Notes: generated by a model from the sequence alone, not told the origin. Positions 1 to 5,258 are shown, counted from the stretch's first letter. The stretch: 8,115 nucleotides of DNA from Candidatus Yonathbacteria bacterium RIFCSPHIGHO2_01_FULL_51_10 (GCA_001823505.1 MHUS01000018.1:6958-15072); one strand, 5' to 3'. Numbers and translations: made by a program.

Positions 1-40
1 ACTGGAAGCATAAAGAGAATCTGATGAAAACAACTTTTTT

Positions 41-76
41 GAGCGGGCGACGCAAGTCGCCCGCTCTTTCTTTTTT
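41..76 (+). terminator. Intrinsic terminator of the upstream gene
   Basis: A perfect 11-bp GC-rich stem (41-51 with 56-66) is capped by a GCAA tetraloop and followed by TTT-C-TTTTTT. This is a textbook Rho-independent terminator on the + strand. It ends a transcript entering from left of the window and separates it from the infC promoter that begins 11 bases later. Confidence 0.9.
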
Positions 77-86
77 CACTACCGGG

Positions 87-115
87 TTGACTTCCTCCCC
101 TTTATTTACTATACT
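87..115 (+). promoter_or_regulatory. Promoter of the infC-rpmI-rplT operon
   Basis: The -35 box TTGACT (87-92) and -10 box TATACT (110-115) are separated by exactly 17 bases. Each differs from the sigma-70 consensus at one position. Transcription should start near 122, leaving a leader of about 80 nt before infC. The promoter lies just behind the upstream terminator and faces the translation operon. Confidence 0.85.
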
Positions 116-133
116 TTCTTTTGCTTGATACGG

Positions 134-189
134 TCCGCCTAAGGCGGATTTTCCAACAGGCAATCCGCCGCGGCGTGCCGCCCTGCGGG
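134..189 (+). promoter_or_regulatory. Structured infC leader with alternative hairpins
   Basis: The block GGCGGA (143-148) can pair with TCCGCC just upstream (134-139, loop TAA). The same strand, extended to GGCGGATT (143-150), can instead pair with AATCCGCC downstream (162-169). The two helices exclude each other. The first is followed by TTTT (149-152), like a weak attenuator. A third small hairpin, CCGC/GCGG, is possible at 178-188. Control of infC-rpmI-rplT through the leader is known in other bacteria, by L20 or by transcription attenuation. That this leader acts in the same way is inference. The hairpin could also be a dispersed repeat with no regulatory role. Confidence 0.45.
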
Positions 190-203
190 AACCATATAAC
201 CCT

Positions 204-755
204 TTGAAAGAACGAATTCGCATCAATAATCAGATACGCGCAGCCGAACTCCGGGTCATCACCAATACCGGCGAGGCATTGGGTGTTCTGCAGACGCGTG
301 ATGCCATTACTGAGGCAGAAAAGCGCGGACTTGATCTCATTGAGATCTCTCCCAACGCCACTCCCCCCGTTGCCAAGATCATGGACTACGGGAAGTATCA
401 GTATGAGCAGAGCAAGCGCGACCGTGACGCAAAGGCAAAGGCGCACATTACTGAAACCAAATCGCTCCAGGTCAAGATCGGCACATCCGAACACGACCTC
501 GAGCTGAAGGCCAAGAATGCCGCCAAGTGGCTCCGCGAAGGACACCGCGTAAAAATTGATCTCTTCCTCACGGGGCGATCAAAATATGCGGAGCTTAATT
601 TCAAGAAAGAGCGCCTCGACCGAGTGCTCACCTTGATTCCCGAAGCGTACAAGATCGCAGCGGGACCAGAAAAAAGCTTGAAGGGCCTCACGGTCGTCAT
701 TGAACGATCAAAGGGCGGGAAGCCGCAAGAAGCTACCGGCGAGAAGAAAGCGTAA
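204..755 (+). CDS. infC: Translation initiation factor IF-3
   Basis: IF-3 binds the 30S subunit, prevents premature joining of 50S and checks initiator tRNA and start codon. The 183-aa product fits the family length of about 170-180. The N-terminal domain starts with RIRINNQIRAAELRVI and carries the IF-3 signature region at residues 44-71 (DLIEISPNATPPVAKIMDYG and following). A charged linker around 70-85 leads to the C-terminal domain (about 87-168), with EHDLELKAKNAAKWLREG and TGRSKY where many bacteria have RGREM. The tail after 170 is Lys/Gly-rich. The start is uncertain: the TTG at 204 is used here because it gives the usual N-terminus, but ATT at 216 and CTG at 183 are also in frame. 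No ATG is available and no Shine-Dalgarno site is visible. It is the first gene of the operon, 9 bases before rpmI. Confidence 0.95.
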   Translation: MKERIRINNQIRAAELRVITNTGEALGVLQTRDAITEAEKRGLDLIEISPNATPPVAKIMDYGKYQYEQSKRDRDAKAKAHITETKSLQVKIGTSEHDLELKAKNAAKWLREGHRVKIDLFLTGRSKYAELNFKKERLDRVLTLIPEAYKIAAGPEKSLKGLTVVIERSKGGKPQEATGEKKA

Positions 756-764
756 TACATCAAT

Positions 765-953
765 ATGAAAACAAACAAGTCACTCACCAAACGATTCAGA
801 GTCACCAAGTCGGGCAAGATCCTTGGCCGCAAGCCGGGTGGCAACCATTTTAATGCCAAGCAGTCACGCAACCGCCAACTTGAGGGGAAGCGCGCCGTGT
901 CATTCGCCATGACGACCCGCACCAAGCGCCGCATGCTCACCGGACTTATTTAA
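765..953 (+). CDS. rpmI: 50S ribosomal protein L35
   Basis: L35 is a small, very basic protein of the large ribosomal subunit. The 62-aa product has the family pattern: KTNKSLTKRFRVTKSGKIL near the N-terminus matches the usual KT...KRF..T.SGKI, and a basic C-terminal half follows. It lacks the MPK that often precedes the first Lys-Thr. The middle segment GGNHFNAKQSRNRQLEGKR is diverged from common models. The ATG start lies 9 bases after the infC stop and has no clear Shine-Dalgarno site, so translational coupling to infC is possible. Position between infC and rplT confirms the call. Confidence 0.93.
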   Translation: MKTNKSLTKRFRVTKSGKILGRKPGGNHFNAKQSRNRQLEGKRAVSFAMTTRTKRRMLTGLI

Positions 954-976
954 TCTACTAACATACTGCCACTACC

Positions 977-1321
977 ATGACACGCGTAAAAGGAGGAACA
1001 ATTTCACTCAAGCGCCGCCGCAATGTCTTAAAGCAGGTCAAGGGTTACCGCTTTGGACTCGGCACGAAAGAGCGCCAGGCACGCGAGGCTATCGCGCATG
1101 CGGGGACGCACGCGTTCGCACACCGTCGCGACAAGAAGAATGACTTCCGCCGCCTTTGGACAGTCCGCATCAATGCGGCACTTCGCCCCCTCGGATTCTC
1201 CTACAGCGCGTTCATCGGAGCACTCAAGAAAAAGAATATCGAGCTTGACCGCAAGATACTCTCACAGATCGCCGATGAGAATCCTGAGGTATTCGCTCAG
1301 GTTGTCGCAGCGGCAAAGTAG
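977..1321 (+). CDS. rplT: 50S ribosomal protein L20
   Basis: L20 binds 23S rRNA early in 50S assembly and in several bacteria also represses its own operon. The 114-aa product is full length. It shows the basic N-terminal extension (TRVKGGTISLKRRRNVLKQ), the GYR...KERQAREAI region, the signature KKNDFRRLWTVRINAA (53-68) and LDRKILSQIA (90-99). The ATG at 977 gives the standard N-terminus. A GGAGG string lies just inside the gene (codons 6-7), not upstream of it, so it does not serve this start. It is the last gene of the operon, 23 bases after rpmI, with a strong terminator 25 bases past its stop. Confidence 0.96.
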   Translation: MTRVKGGTISLKRRRNVLKQVKGYRFGLGTKERQAREAIAHAGTHAFAHRRDKKNDFRRLWTVRINAALRPLGFSYSAFIGALKKKNIELDRKILSQIADENPEVFAQVVAAAK

Positions 1322-1345
1322 TAGTCGCCATATCATATCAGCCCG

Positions 1346-1381
1346 CCAGCAAAAATCCGCCACATGGCGGATTTTTGCTGG
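1346..1381. terminator. Perfect 16-bp hairpin terminator after rplT
   Basis: The arms 1346-1361 and 1366-1381 are exact inverse complements around the loop ACAT. The inner part is GC-rich (AATCCGCC with GGCGGATT) and continues into a TTTTT run on the 3' side and AAAAA on the 5' side. It can therefore terminate on either strand. On the + strand it ends infC-rpmI-rplT. On the - strand it would stop any transcript running past the LOG-family gene. Confidence 0.88.
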
Positions 1382-1391
1382 GATAATTTCC

Positions 1392-1421
1392 TTGACACAA
1401 CGCTATCTTTTGTGCTAATCT
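1392..1421 (+). promoter_or_regulatory. Promoter of the putative small RNA
   Basis: A consensus -35 TTGACA (1392-1397) is followed after 18 bases by TAATCT (1416-1421). The -10 is preceded by TGC, an extended -10 arrangement. Predicted start is near 1428-1430. It lies between the rplT terminator and a stretch with no plausible + strand gene, which argues that it drives a noncoding transcript. Confidence 0.75.
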
Positions 1422-1428
1422 ATGACTT

Positions 1429-1595
1429 AGTAGTTTTTGAGGAAAACCGAAAATTTTTCACCTCCAAGGGTAGAAATTGGGACCAGTCGCTTCTCCCCTA
1501 AGTGACAAAATCCTGGATCGGACTTCCCTCTCCAACGCCATGGCGCTCGCACGATCCCTCCCTAGGTGTTCGTAGCGCCGGGCGTTTTTTCTTTT
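1429..1595 (+). ncRNA. Unassigned structured small RNA, about 165 nt
   Basis: This stretch has its own promoter and terminator and no credible protein. Three hairpins can be drawn. The first is GAGG-AAAA (1439-1446) with TTTT-CA-CCTC (1455-1464). The second is GTCGCTT (1486-1492) with AAGTGAC (1500-1506) around loop CTCCCCT, extended by GACCA (1481-1485) with TGG-A-TC (1514-1519) and possibly TTGG (1477-1480) with CCAA (1532-1535). The third is the long 3' terminator hairpin. I do not recognise the family. There is no tRNA-like 3' end as in tmRNA, no SRP core and no RNase P core. Serial hairpins do not look like the single rod of 6S RNA, though a diverged 6S cannot be excluded. Start and end are inferred from the promoter and T-tract. 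Confidence 0.6.
1534..1595 (+). terminator. Intrinsic terminator at the small RNA 3' end
   Basis: AACGCC (1534-1539) pairs with GGCGTT (1581-1586), GGCGCT (1542-1547) with AGCGCC (1574-1579), and ACGA (1551-1554) with TCGT (1570-1573). Small bulges separate the helices. TTTTTT-C-TTTTT follows directly (1585-1596). It ends about 15 bases before the stop codon of the convergent LOG-family gene. Confidence 0.8.
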
Positions 1596-1610
1596 TGTTT
1601 GTACCGAGTA

Positions 1611-2279
1611 TTACAGAATTCGCTCCTCGCCTTTGCTGCCACCGCCGCCGATCCCATCGTCGTTGCGATACACATACTCATGCGCATCTTTTTGAGACTT
1701 CACCATTTCCACGACACGCGCAATGAGGTTTTTTGGGCTTGGGTCGTACACGATGATGTCACTCGGGCGGTGCCCTTTTTCAATGATCGTCTTGATGATC
1801 TCGTCCGTCGCCCATGATCCTTCAAGGATCCCGATGGGCTTCTTGTCTTCAAAGGCAACGGTGAACTCATGGATCGTGCCCACGCGCCCACAGCCAAGCA
1901 CCACGGCATCTGACGAACGGGTGAGAAGCAGATCACGACCGGGGTACCCGAATCCGGTGTAAATGATCACATCCATGTAGTCGAGCGGCAGGCCATAAAC
2001 CTCCACGTGTTCCCGCTCGGTAGAGGCTGGAGAGAGCCCGATGGAGAGCCCCCCTTCTTCCTTTGCCCCCATTGCAGCCCACATGGGAAAGCCCGTCGTG
2101 GCGCCCGTAACGATGATGCCTCCTTGGCGAACGATCTCCCGGCCAAGCTCCTTGGCAAGATCCATCGCTTCCGGCCCGCAGTGGCCCGTCTCCGCAGCAC
2201 CCGAGATTGAGATCTTGTAGCGAAGGTGCTCATGCTTGGTGTTGTTGACGTGATCAAGATTCGTAGATGCGTTGGTCAT
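1611..2279 (-). CDS. LOG/SLOG-family nucleotide-binding protein
   Basis: The 222-aa product belongs to the Rossmann-like LOG superfamily (lysine-decarboxylase-like fold, TIGR00725-type). Members include phosphoribohydrolases that cleave nucleoside 5'-monophosphates and SLOG nucleotide sensors. After a short non-conserved N-terminus the core starts at about residue 20 with YKISISGAAETG. It continues through VTGATTGFP (57-65), GLSPASTEREH (81-91), GFGYPGRDLLLTRSSDAVV (109-127) and GCGRVGTIHE (129-138). This last segment corresponds to the family's PGGxGTxxE motif, with the terminal Glu kept but Pro-Gly changed to Gly-Cys. The tail after 195 is Gly/charged and probably disordered. Enzymatic activity is therefore uncertain. 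The gene is last in a three-gene operon, 9 bases after the nuclease gene, with no Shine-Dalgarno site. Its substrate cannot be told from sequence. Confidence 0.85.
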   Translation of the reverse strand: MTNASTNLDHVNNTKHEHLRYKISISGAAETGHCGPEAMDLAKELGREIVRQGGIIVTGATTGFPMWAAMGAKEEGGLSIGLSPASTEREHVEVYGLPLDYMDVIIYTGFGYPGRDLLLTRSSDAVVLGCGRVGTIHEFTVAFEDKKPIGILEGSWATDEIIKTIIEKGHRPSDIIVYDPSPKNLIARVVEMVKSQKDAHEYVYRNDDGIGGGGSKGEERIL

Positions 2280-2288
2280 AACGATGTA

Positions 2289-3686
2289 TTAAAAATCAAT
2301 AGTAAAAACTTCACCTTCCTGTGGCACGGCGGCATCCAGCCCCAAGTAGTCGCGTGCGCGCTGGGCAAAGAAGAGCAGACCCTTCGGTTCACCATGTACC
2401 AGAAATACTTTTTTGAGCGAGTCGATGGCAGGCTCAATGAAGGTGAGGAGCTCGGCGCCGTCTTTGTGCGCGGAATATCCGTGGATCGTGGTGATCTGCG
2501 CCCGCACAGGAATCACCTCACCTTCGATCGTTACCTCTTTCGCACCATCTTGGATCATGCGCCCCATCGTCCCTGCGGCCTGATACCCTACGATGAGCAT
2601 TGTTGACTTTGGGTCTGCGAGATGCCGCTTGAGATGCTTCACTACCCTGCCGCCATTAGACATTCCGGAGCCTGCCATAATGATCTTTGGGTCGGGAGTT
2701 TCTGCTATCGCATCGGACTCTTGACGGGACAGGGTGAAGTGGAGGCGCGGGAATTTAAAAATATCATCACCCGAAGCGATCGCCGCCATTGCCGTTTTGT
2801 TGAAGTATTGATCGTTCTCCTCAGCTTTGTAGATCTCGGTCACTTTGATTGCAAGCGGCGAATCCAAAAACACCGGAACTTCGGGGATTTTCTTGTGCTC
2901 AACAAGATCATTGATCTCAAAGAGCACTTCTTGAGTGCGCTCGATGGAGAACGCGGGGATAATAAGCGCGCCACCGCGAAGCACCGTGCTCTCGATCACA
3001 TCCTCAAGAATGTGCTTGCGTGTATCGCGGTCTTCATGCTCATGATCTCCATAGAGACTCTCCATCACAAGGTAATCGGGTTGGGTGAGTGCCTCGGTAT
3101 TGTGCAGAAGGGGCGCCGGCGAGTTCCCCAAGTCGCCTGAGAACACGATGGTCTTGCCGCCACGCGTAAGCTCTACCATAGAGGAGCCCAGGATGTGCCC
3201 GGCGTCATGGAGGGTCGCGGAAACGCCGCCGGGGAGCTCAAAGCTCTGCCGATAGGGCTTGGCTTGCCAGTGCGACATCGCTTTCTCCACATCCGCCTCA
3301 TTATAGAGCGGCTTGGTGCCCTTTGCTTCCGCTTCCCTGCGGAGCACTCCCATGCTGTCAGTCAAAATAAGTCGAGCCATGTCACGGGTGGGGGGTGTTG
3401 AATAGATCGTCCCATGAAATCCCTCGCGAATGAGCTTTGGGATGCGGCCGACATGGTCGAGGTGCGCGTGAGTCACGATGAGCACATCAACAGATGCGGG
3501 GTCATACGGAAATGCTGCGTGATTCTTTTCGTCAAAAACACTTCCCCCTTGAAAGAGACCGCAGTCGATCATGATCTTCACGCCGTGTCCTGGATTCCCC
3601 TCCCCAAGGATCGTGAGGAGAAAATTTGATCCGGTCACCATGCTTGCCGCTCCATAGAATCCCAGTGTTGTCTTCTGATCAGTCAT
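2289..3686 (-). CDS. Beta-CASP metallo-beta-lactamase RNA nuclease
   Basis: The 465-aa product has the full architecture of the RNA-processing metallo-beta-lactamases related to CPSF73/Ysh1. The zinc site is visible: HTHAHLDHVGR-type motif with H73, H75, D77 and H78; H164 in DAGHILGS; D185 in SGDLG. The beta-CASP part shows ESLYGD (209-214), IIPAFSIERTQEVL (242-255), AGSGMSNGGR (338-347), H407 in GYSAHKDG and H431 in VHGE. All expected metal ligands are present, so it should be an active endo- or exonuclease on RNA. It lacks the C-terminal domain of RNase J, so I do not give that symbol. ATG at 3686 places the GFYGAASMVTGS strand at the N-terminus as expected. It is the middle gene of the operon, 7 bases after the membrane protein gene. 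No Shine-Dalgarno site is seen. Confidence 0.92.
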   Translation of the reverse strand: MTDQKTTLGFYGAASMVTGSNFLLTILGEGNPGHGVKIMIDCGLFQGGSVFDEKNHAAFPYDPASVDVLIVTHAHLDHVGRIPKLIREGFHGTIYSTPPTRDMARLILTDSMGVLRREAEAKGTKPLYNEADVEKAMSHWQAKPYRQSFELPGGVSATLHDAGHILGSSMVELTRGGKTIVFSGDLGNSPAPLLHNTEALTQPDYLVMESLYGDHEHEDRDTRKHILEDVIESTVLRGGALIIPAFSIERTQEVLFEINDLVEHKKIPEVPVFLDSPLAIKVTEIYKAEENDQYFNKTAMAAIASGDDIFKFPRLHFTLSRQESDAIAETPDPKIIMAGSGMSNGGRVVKHLKRHLADPKSTMLIVGYQAAGTMGRMIQDGAKEVTIEGEVIPVRAQITTIHGYSAHKDGAELLTFIEPAIDSLKKVFLVHGEPKGLLFFAQRARDYLGLDAAVPQEGEVFTIDF

Positions 3687-3693
3687 GATTGGT

Positions 3694-4098
3694 TTATGCT
3701 ATGTAAAAATTACGATAACGAATATAAAGCCCCCCGACGAACCCCCCGATAATATCAAACGCAAGGTCGCTTGCGGTATCGACAAAACTCCATGGATGCG
3801 CCCCACCAACGACATCTATCACATATTCAACGACTTCCCAGAGAAGCCCCACACCGAGTGCGCAGAGAACGGCAATAAGCAAAAGGGACTTTCTGCGCGC
3901 TACGTCCGAATACACATGCCATCGCACATTTAATATCCACACTGCACTGGCTCCAATCCACGATCCGGCGGCAAGGTGCATGGGACGATCAAGCCACAAG
4001 AAGTGATAGTACCACAGGAAATGGCCCGCGAGCGCATTGAAGAGAACAATGCCCACAAGGAGCCATATGAGAAACGCCGGGTAATGCTTGTGCTTCAT
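3694..4098 (-). CDS. Small four-helix VanZ/YjdF-like membrane protein
   Basis: The 134-aa product has four probable transmembrane segments, roughly at residues 8-29, 40-58, 71-89 and 111-126, joined by short loops. Acidic and histidine residues sit in or near the membrane: H41 in RPMHLAAG, E88 and E91 in LLWEVVEY, and D107, D111 and D115 in DTASDLAFDIIGG. This pattern of WE..E followed by D...D...D..GG is shared by VanZ-like and YjdF/DUF2238-like integral membrane proteins, whose biochemical role is poorly defined. There is no signal peptide apart from the first helix. It is the first gene of the operon with the nuclease and LOG-family genes. A GGAG lies 4 bases before the ATG, but the likely promoter is so close that it may not be transcribed. 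Confidence 0.7.
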   Translation of the reverse strand: MKHKHYPAFLIWLLVGIVLFNALAGHFLWYYHFLWLDRPMHLAAGSWIGASAVWILNVRWHVYSDVARRKSLLLIAVLCALGVGLLWEVVEYVIDVVGGAHPWSFVDTASDLAFDIIGGFVGGLYIRYRNFYIA

Positions 4099-4112
4099 TG
4101 AGCTCCAGTATA
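4099..4112 (-). promoter_or_regulatory. Extended -10 promoter, possibly leaderless
   Basis: Read on the - strand, TGG-TATACT puts a strong -10 box at 4112-4107 with the TGn extension. No good -35 box is found 17 bases upstream. Only eight bases (GGAGCTCA) separate the box from the ATG at 4098, so transcription should start at or within a few bases of the start codon. It would drive the three-gene operon. Confidence 0.55.
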
Positions 4113-4161
4113 CCAGTGAGAAAGAGACCCCGCCACTATCATTCTGGAACCCCTTCTACGC

Positions 4162-4184
4162 AAAATCCCCTGCGTGCGCAGAGG
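4162..4184 (-). terminator. Candidate - strand terminator
   Basis: On the - strand CCTCTGC pairs with GCAGGGG around loop GCAC, seven pairs including one U-G wobble, followed by GATTTTGC. On the + strand the same position is a C-A mismatch, so the structure favours - strand RNA. It lies downstream of ndk and upstream of the VanZ-like operon promoter, where an ndk terminator would be expected. The U run is short, so it may be weak. Confidence 0.4.
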
Positions 4185-4393
4185 ACCTAGTGGGGGCTAC
4201 TCACGGAATATTGCCCTAGAATGACTCTAGGTGGGTGTCCGCACCAATGCGCCACGGCGCACTGAAGATATGAGACTCCCGTGCAATATAAATTTAGTCT
4301 AGATAATATCCCTGAGTAACCCTACGTATAGTATTATCCTTTCCGTGATCCTTTGCAACTTGACCCCGTTAGAAGTTTGTTTCGTATCTCTGC
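4185..4393. other. Gene-free intergenic region with several hairpins
   Basis: No plausible coding sequence is found between ndk and the VanZ-like gene (about 295 bases). ATATTGC (4208-4214) is complementary to GCAATAT (4283-4289). Between them lie CCTAGA/TCTAGG (4215-4220 with 4226-4231), GGTG-TCCG-CACC (about 4234-4245) and TGCGC-CACG-GCGCA (about 4249-4262). The size and 7-bp closing helix recall a tRNA, but no D-, anticodon- or T-arm consensus fits on either strand. It may be the 3' UTR of ndk, a small RNA or chance structure. Confidence 0.35.
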
Positions 4394-4888
4394 TTAGAAC
4401 GCTTCGTCCGCGTAAATAAAGGAAAAATGAGCGCGCTCGTAATCAAAGATCTCGTCGGGGCGAAAAAACCGTGCAACTTCTTCTTTTGCCGCTTCGGGTG
4501 AATCCGACGCATGAACGATGTTTGACTGAATGGAAAGTGAGAGATCCCCGCGAATACTCCCGGCGTCAGCCTCGTACGCCTTCGTTGGACCAACGATGAT
4601 GCGCGTCGCCGATACTGCGTTGATCCCGGAAAGCACCATGGCAACCACAGGAGACGACTTCATGAAGCTCTTGATGCCGACGAAGAACGGTTTGTCGGCA
4701 ATATGCGCATAATGTGCCTCAAGAAGCGCGTCTTCAAGCTGGATCATCTTCATGCCCACGATCGCAAGACCTTTGCGCTCAAAGCGGGTAACGATCTCCC
4801 CCAAAAGCCCGCGCTGGATCGCATCGGGCTTCACGAGGATAAGGGTTTTCTCTTCTTTTGGATGTGCCATAGATTTTTTATTAGACAT
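4394..4888 (-). CDS. ndk: Nucleoside diphosphate kinase
   Basis: NDK transfers the gamma phosphate of ATP to other nucleoside diphosphates through a phosphohistidine, balancing NTP and dNTP pools. The 164-aa product shows TLILVKPDA (15-23, Lys20), the RGLLGEIVTRFERKGL region (26-41), KPFF (66-69), SGINAVSATRIIVGPT (87-102), SIRGD (111-115) and NIVHASDSPEAA (123-134) with the catalytic His126. It is longer than the usual 140 aa because of an N-terminal extension and a C-terminal tail (FFRPDEIFDYERAHFSFIYADE). That tail resembles the longer archaeal and eukaryotic forms. The start at 4888 is chosen over Met7 because AGGAG (4899-4895) lies 6 bases before it, the only convincing Shine-Dalgarno site in the window. 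It lies 67 bases after the 100-aa gene and has its own promoter. Confidence 0.96.
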   Translation of the reverse strand: MSNKKSMAHPKEEKTLILVKPDAIQRGLLGEIVTRFERKGLAIVGMKMIQLEDALLEAHYAHIADKPFFVGIKSFMKSSPVVAMVLSGINAVSATRIIVGPTKAYEADAGSIRGDLSLSIQSNIVHASDSPEAAKEEVARFFRPDEIFDYERAHFSFIYADEAF

Positions 4889-4894
4889 TAATAG

Positions 4895-4937
4895 CTCCTG
4901 TGCAGCGCATAGTAGCAGAAATAACGATAAATACCAA
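4895..4937 (-). promoter_or_regulatory. ndk promoter and Shine-Dalgarno site
   Basis: On the - strand TTGGTA (4937-4932) and TACTAT (4914-4909) are spaced by 17 bases, and the -10 is preceded by TGC. Predicted transcription start is near 4902. The short leader contains AGGAG (4899-4895) 6 bases before the ATG. Readthrough from the gene upstream is also possible, since no terminator is seen between them. Confidence 0.6.
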
Positions 4938-4955
4938 TGCGTGTCGAGTGTACCT

Positions 4956-5258
4956 CTACGCTGCGGCTCCCCGGGCTTCTTCCACCATAAGGCTTTCTAC
5001 TTTCCCCCGAATTCCGTACGCACTGGTGACCGTATTGAGGTTTGCTTCCCCGTCCCGCACAAGCTCAATCGCCCGAACAACCTCCCCTGCAGAATACACC
5101 TTACCCGCTTTGTTCGTGATTGTCCCTATACCATACAACGTATTATAGAGATGCTCAAAGGACGCGGCGGCGGCAACACGCTCGGCGTTCATTCTCCCCC
5201 GGTCTTCAAGGGTCTCCCGTCGTCTTTGGGGAGCTGTGTTTTGGGGAAATCTTTCCAT
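4956..5258 (-). CDS. Hypothetical 100-aa protein next to the ATPase
   Basis: I do not recognise this family. The product is soluble, with no signal peptide or membrane segment. Residues 1-25 are highly charged (QRRRETLEDRGR), followed by an Ala-rich helix (AERVAAAASFEHLYNTLY, 25-42). The compact part that looks conserved is GIGTITNKAGKVYSAGEVVRAIELVRDG (43-70) and NTVTSAYGIRGKVESLM (75-91). The pattern of two helices around an AYG(I/L)R turn suggests a small helical adaptor or DNA-associated domain, but this is only a guess. It follows the ATPase gene by 20 bases on the same strand, so the two are probably co-transcribed and may work together. Met23 is an alternative start. No Shine-Dalgarno site supports either start. 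Confidence 0.65.
   Translation of the reverse strand: MERFPQNTAPQRRRETLEDRGRMNAERVAAAASFEHLYNTLYGIGTITNKAGKVYSAGEVVRAIELVRDGEANLNTVTSAYGIRGKVESLMVEEARGAAA

Noticed and set aside
1..24. Possible 3' end of an upstream gene (CTG GAA GCA TAA at 2-13, or another frame ending in TGA at 22-24)
   Set aside because: Only a few codons are inside the window and two frames give a stop, so neither frame nor product can be decided. The terminator at 41-76 does show that some gene ends here.
102..940. - strand open frames opposite infC and rpmI (147 and 180 codons)
   Set aside because: They are antisense to confidently identified translation genes and their translations show no recognisable domain.
1460..1500. 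T-box riboswitch, from AAGGGTAGAAATTGGGACC
   Set aside because: The T-box core AGGGUGGNACCGCG is not matched, and no aminoacyl-tRNA synthetase or amino-acid gene follows on the + strand.
1502..1817. Overlapping + strand open frames of 74 and 83 codons
   Set aside because: They run through the small RNA terminator and antisense into the well-supported LOG gene. Their translations are Arg/His/Ser-rich without family features.
4208..4289. tRNA gene: 82 nt, 7-bp closing helix and three inner hairpins
   Set aside because: Neither strand has a U8, a D-loop GG, a 5-bp anticodon stem in the right place or a TTCGA-type T-loop. The loop next to the 3' arm on the - strand is AGTCATT.
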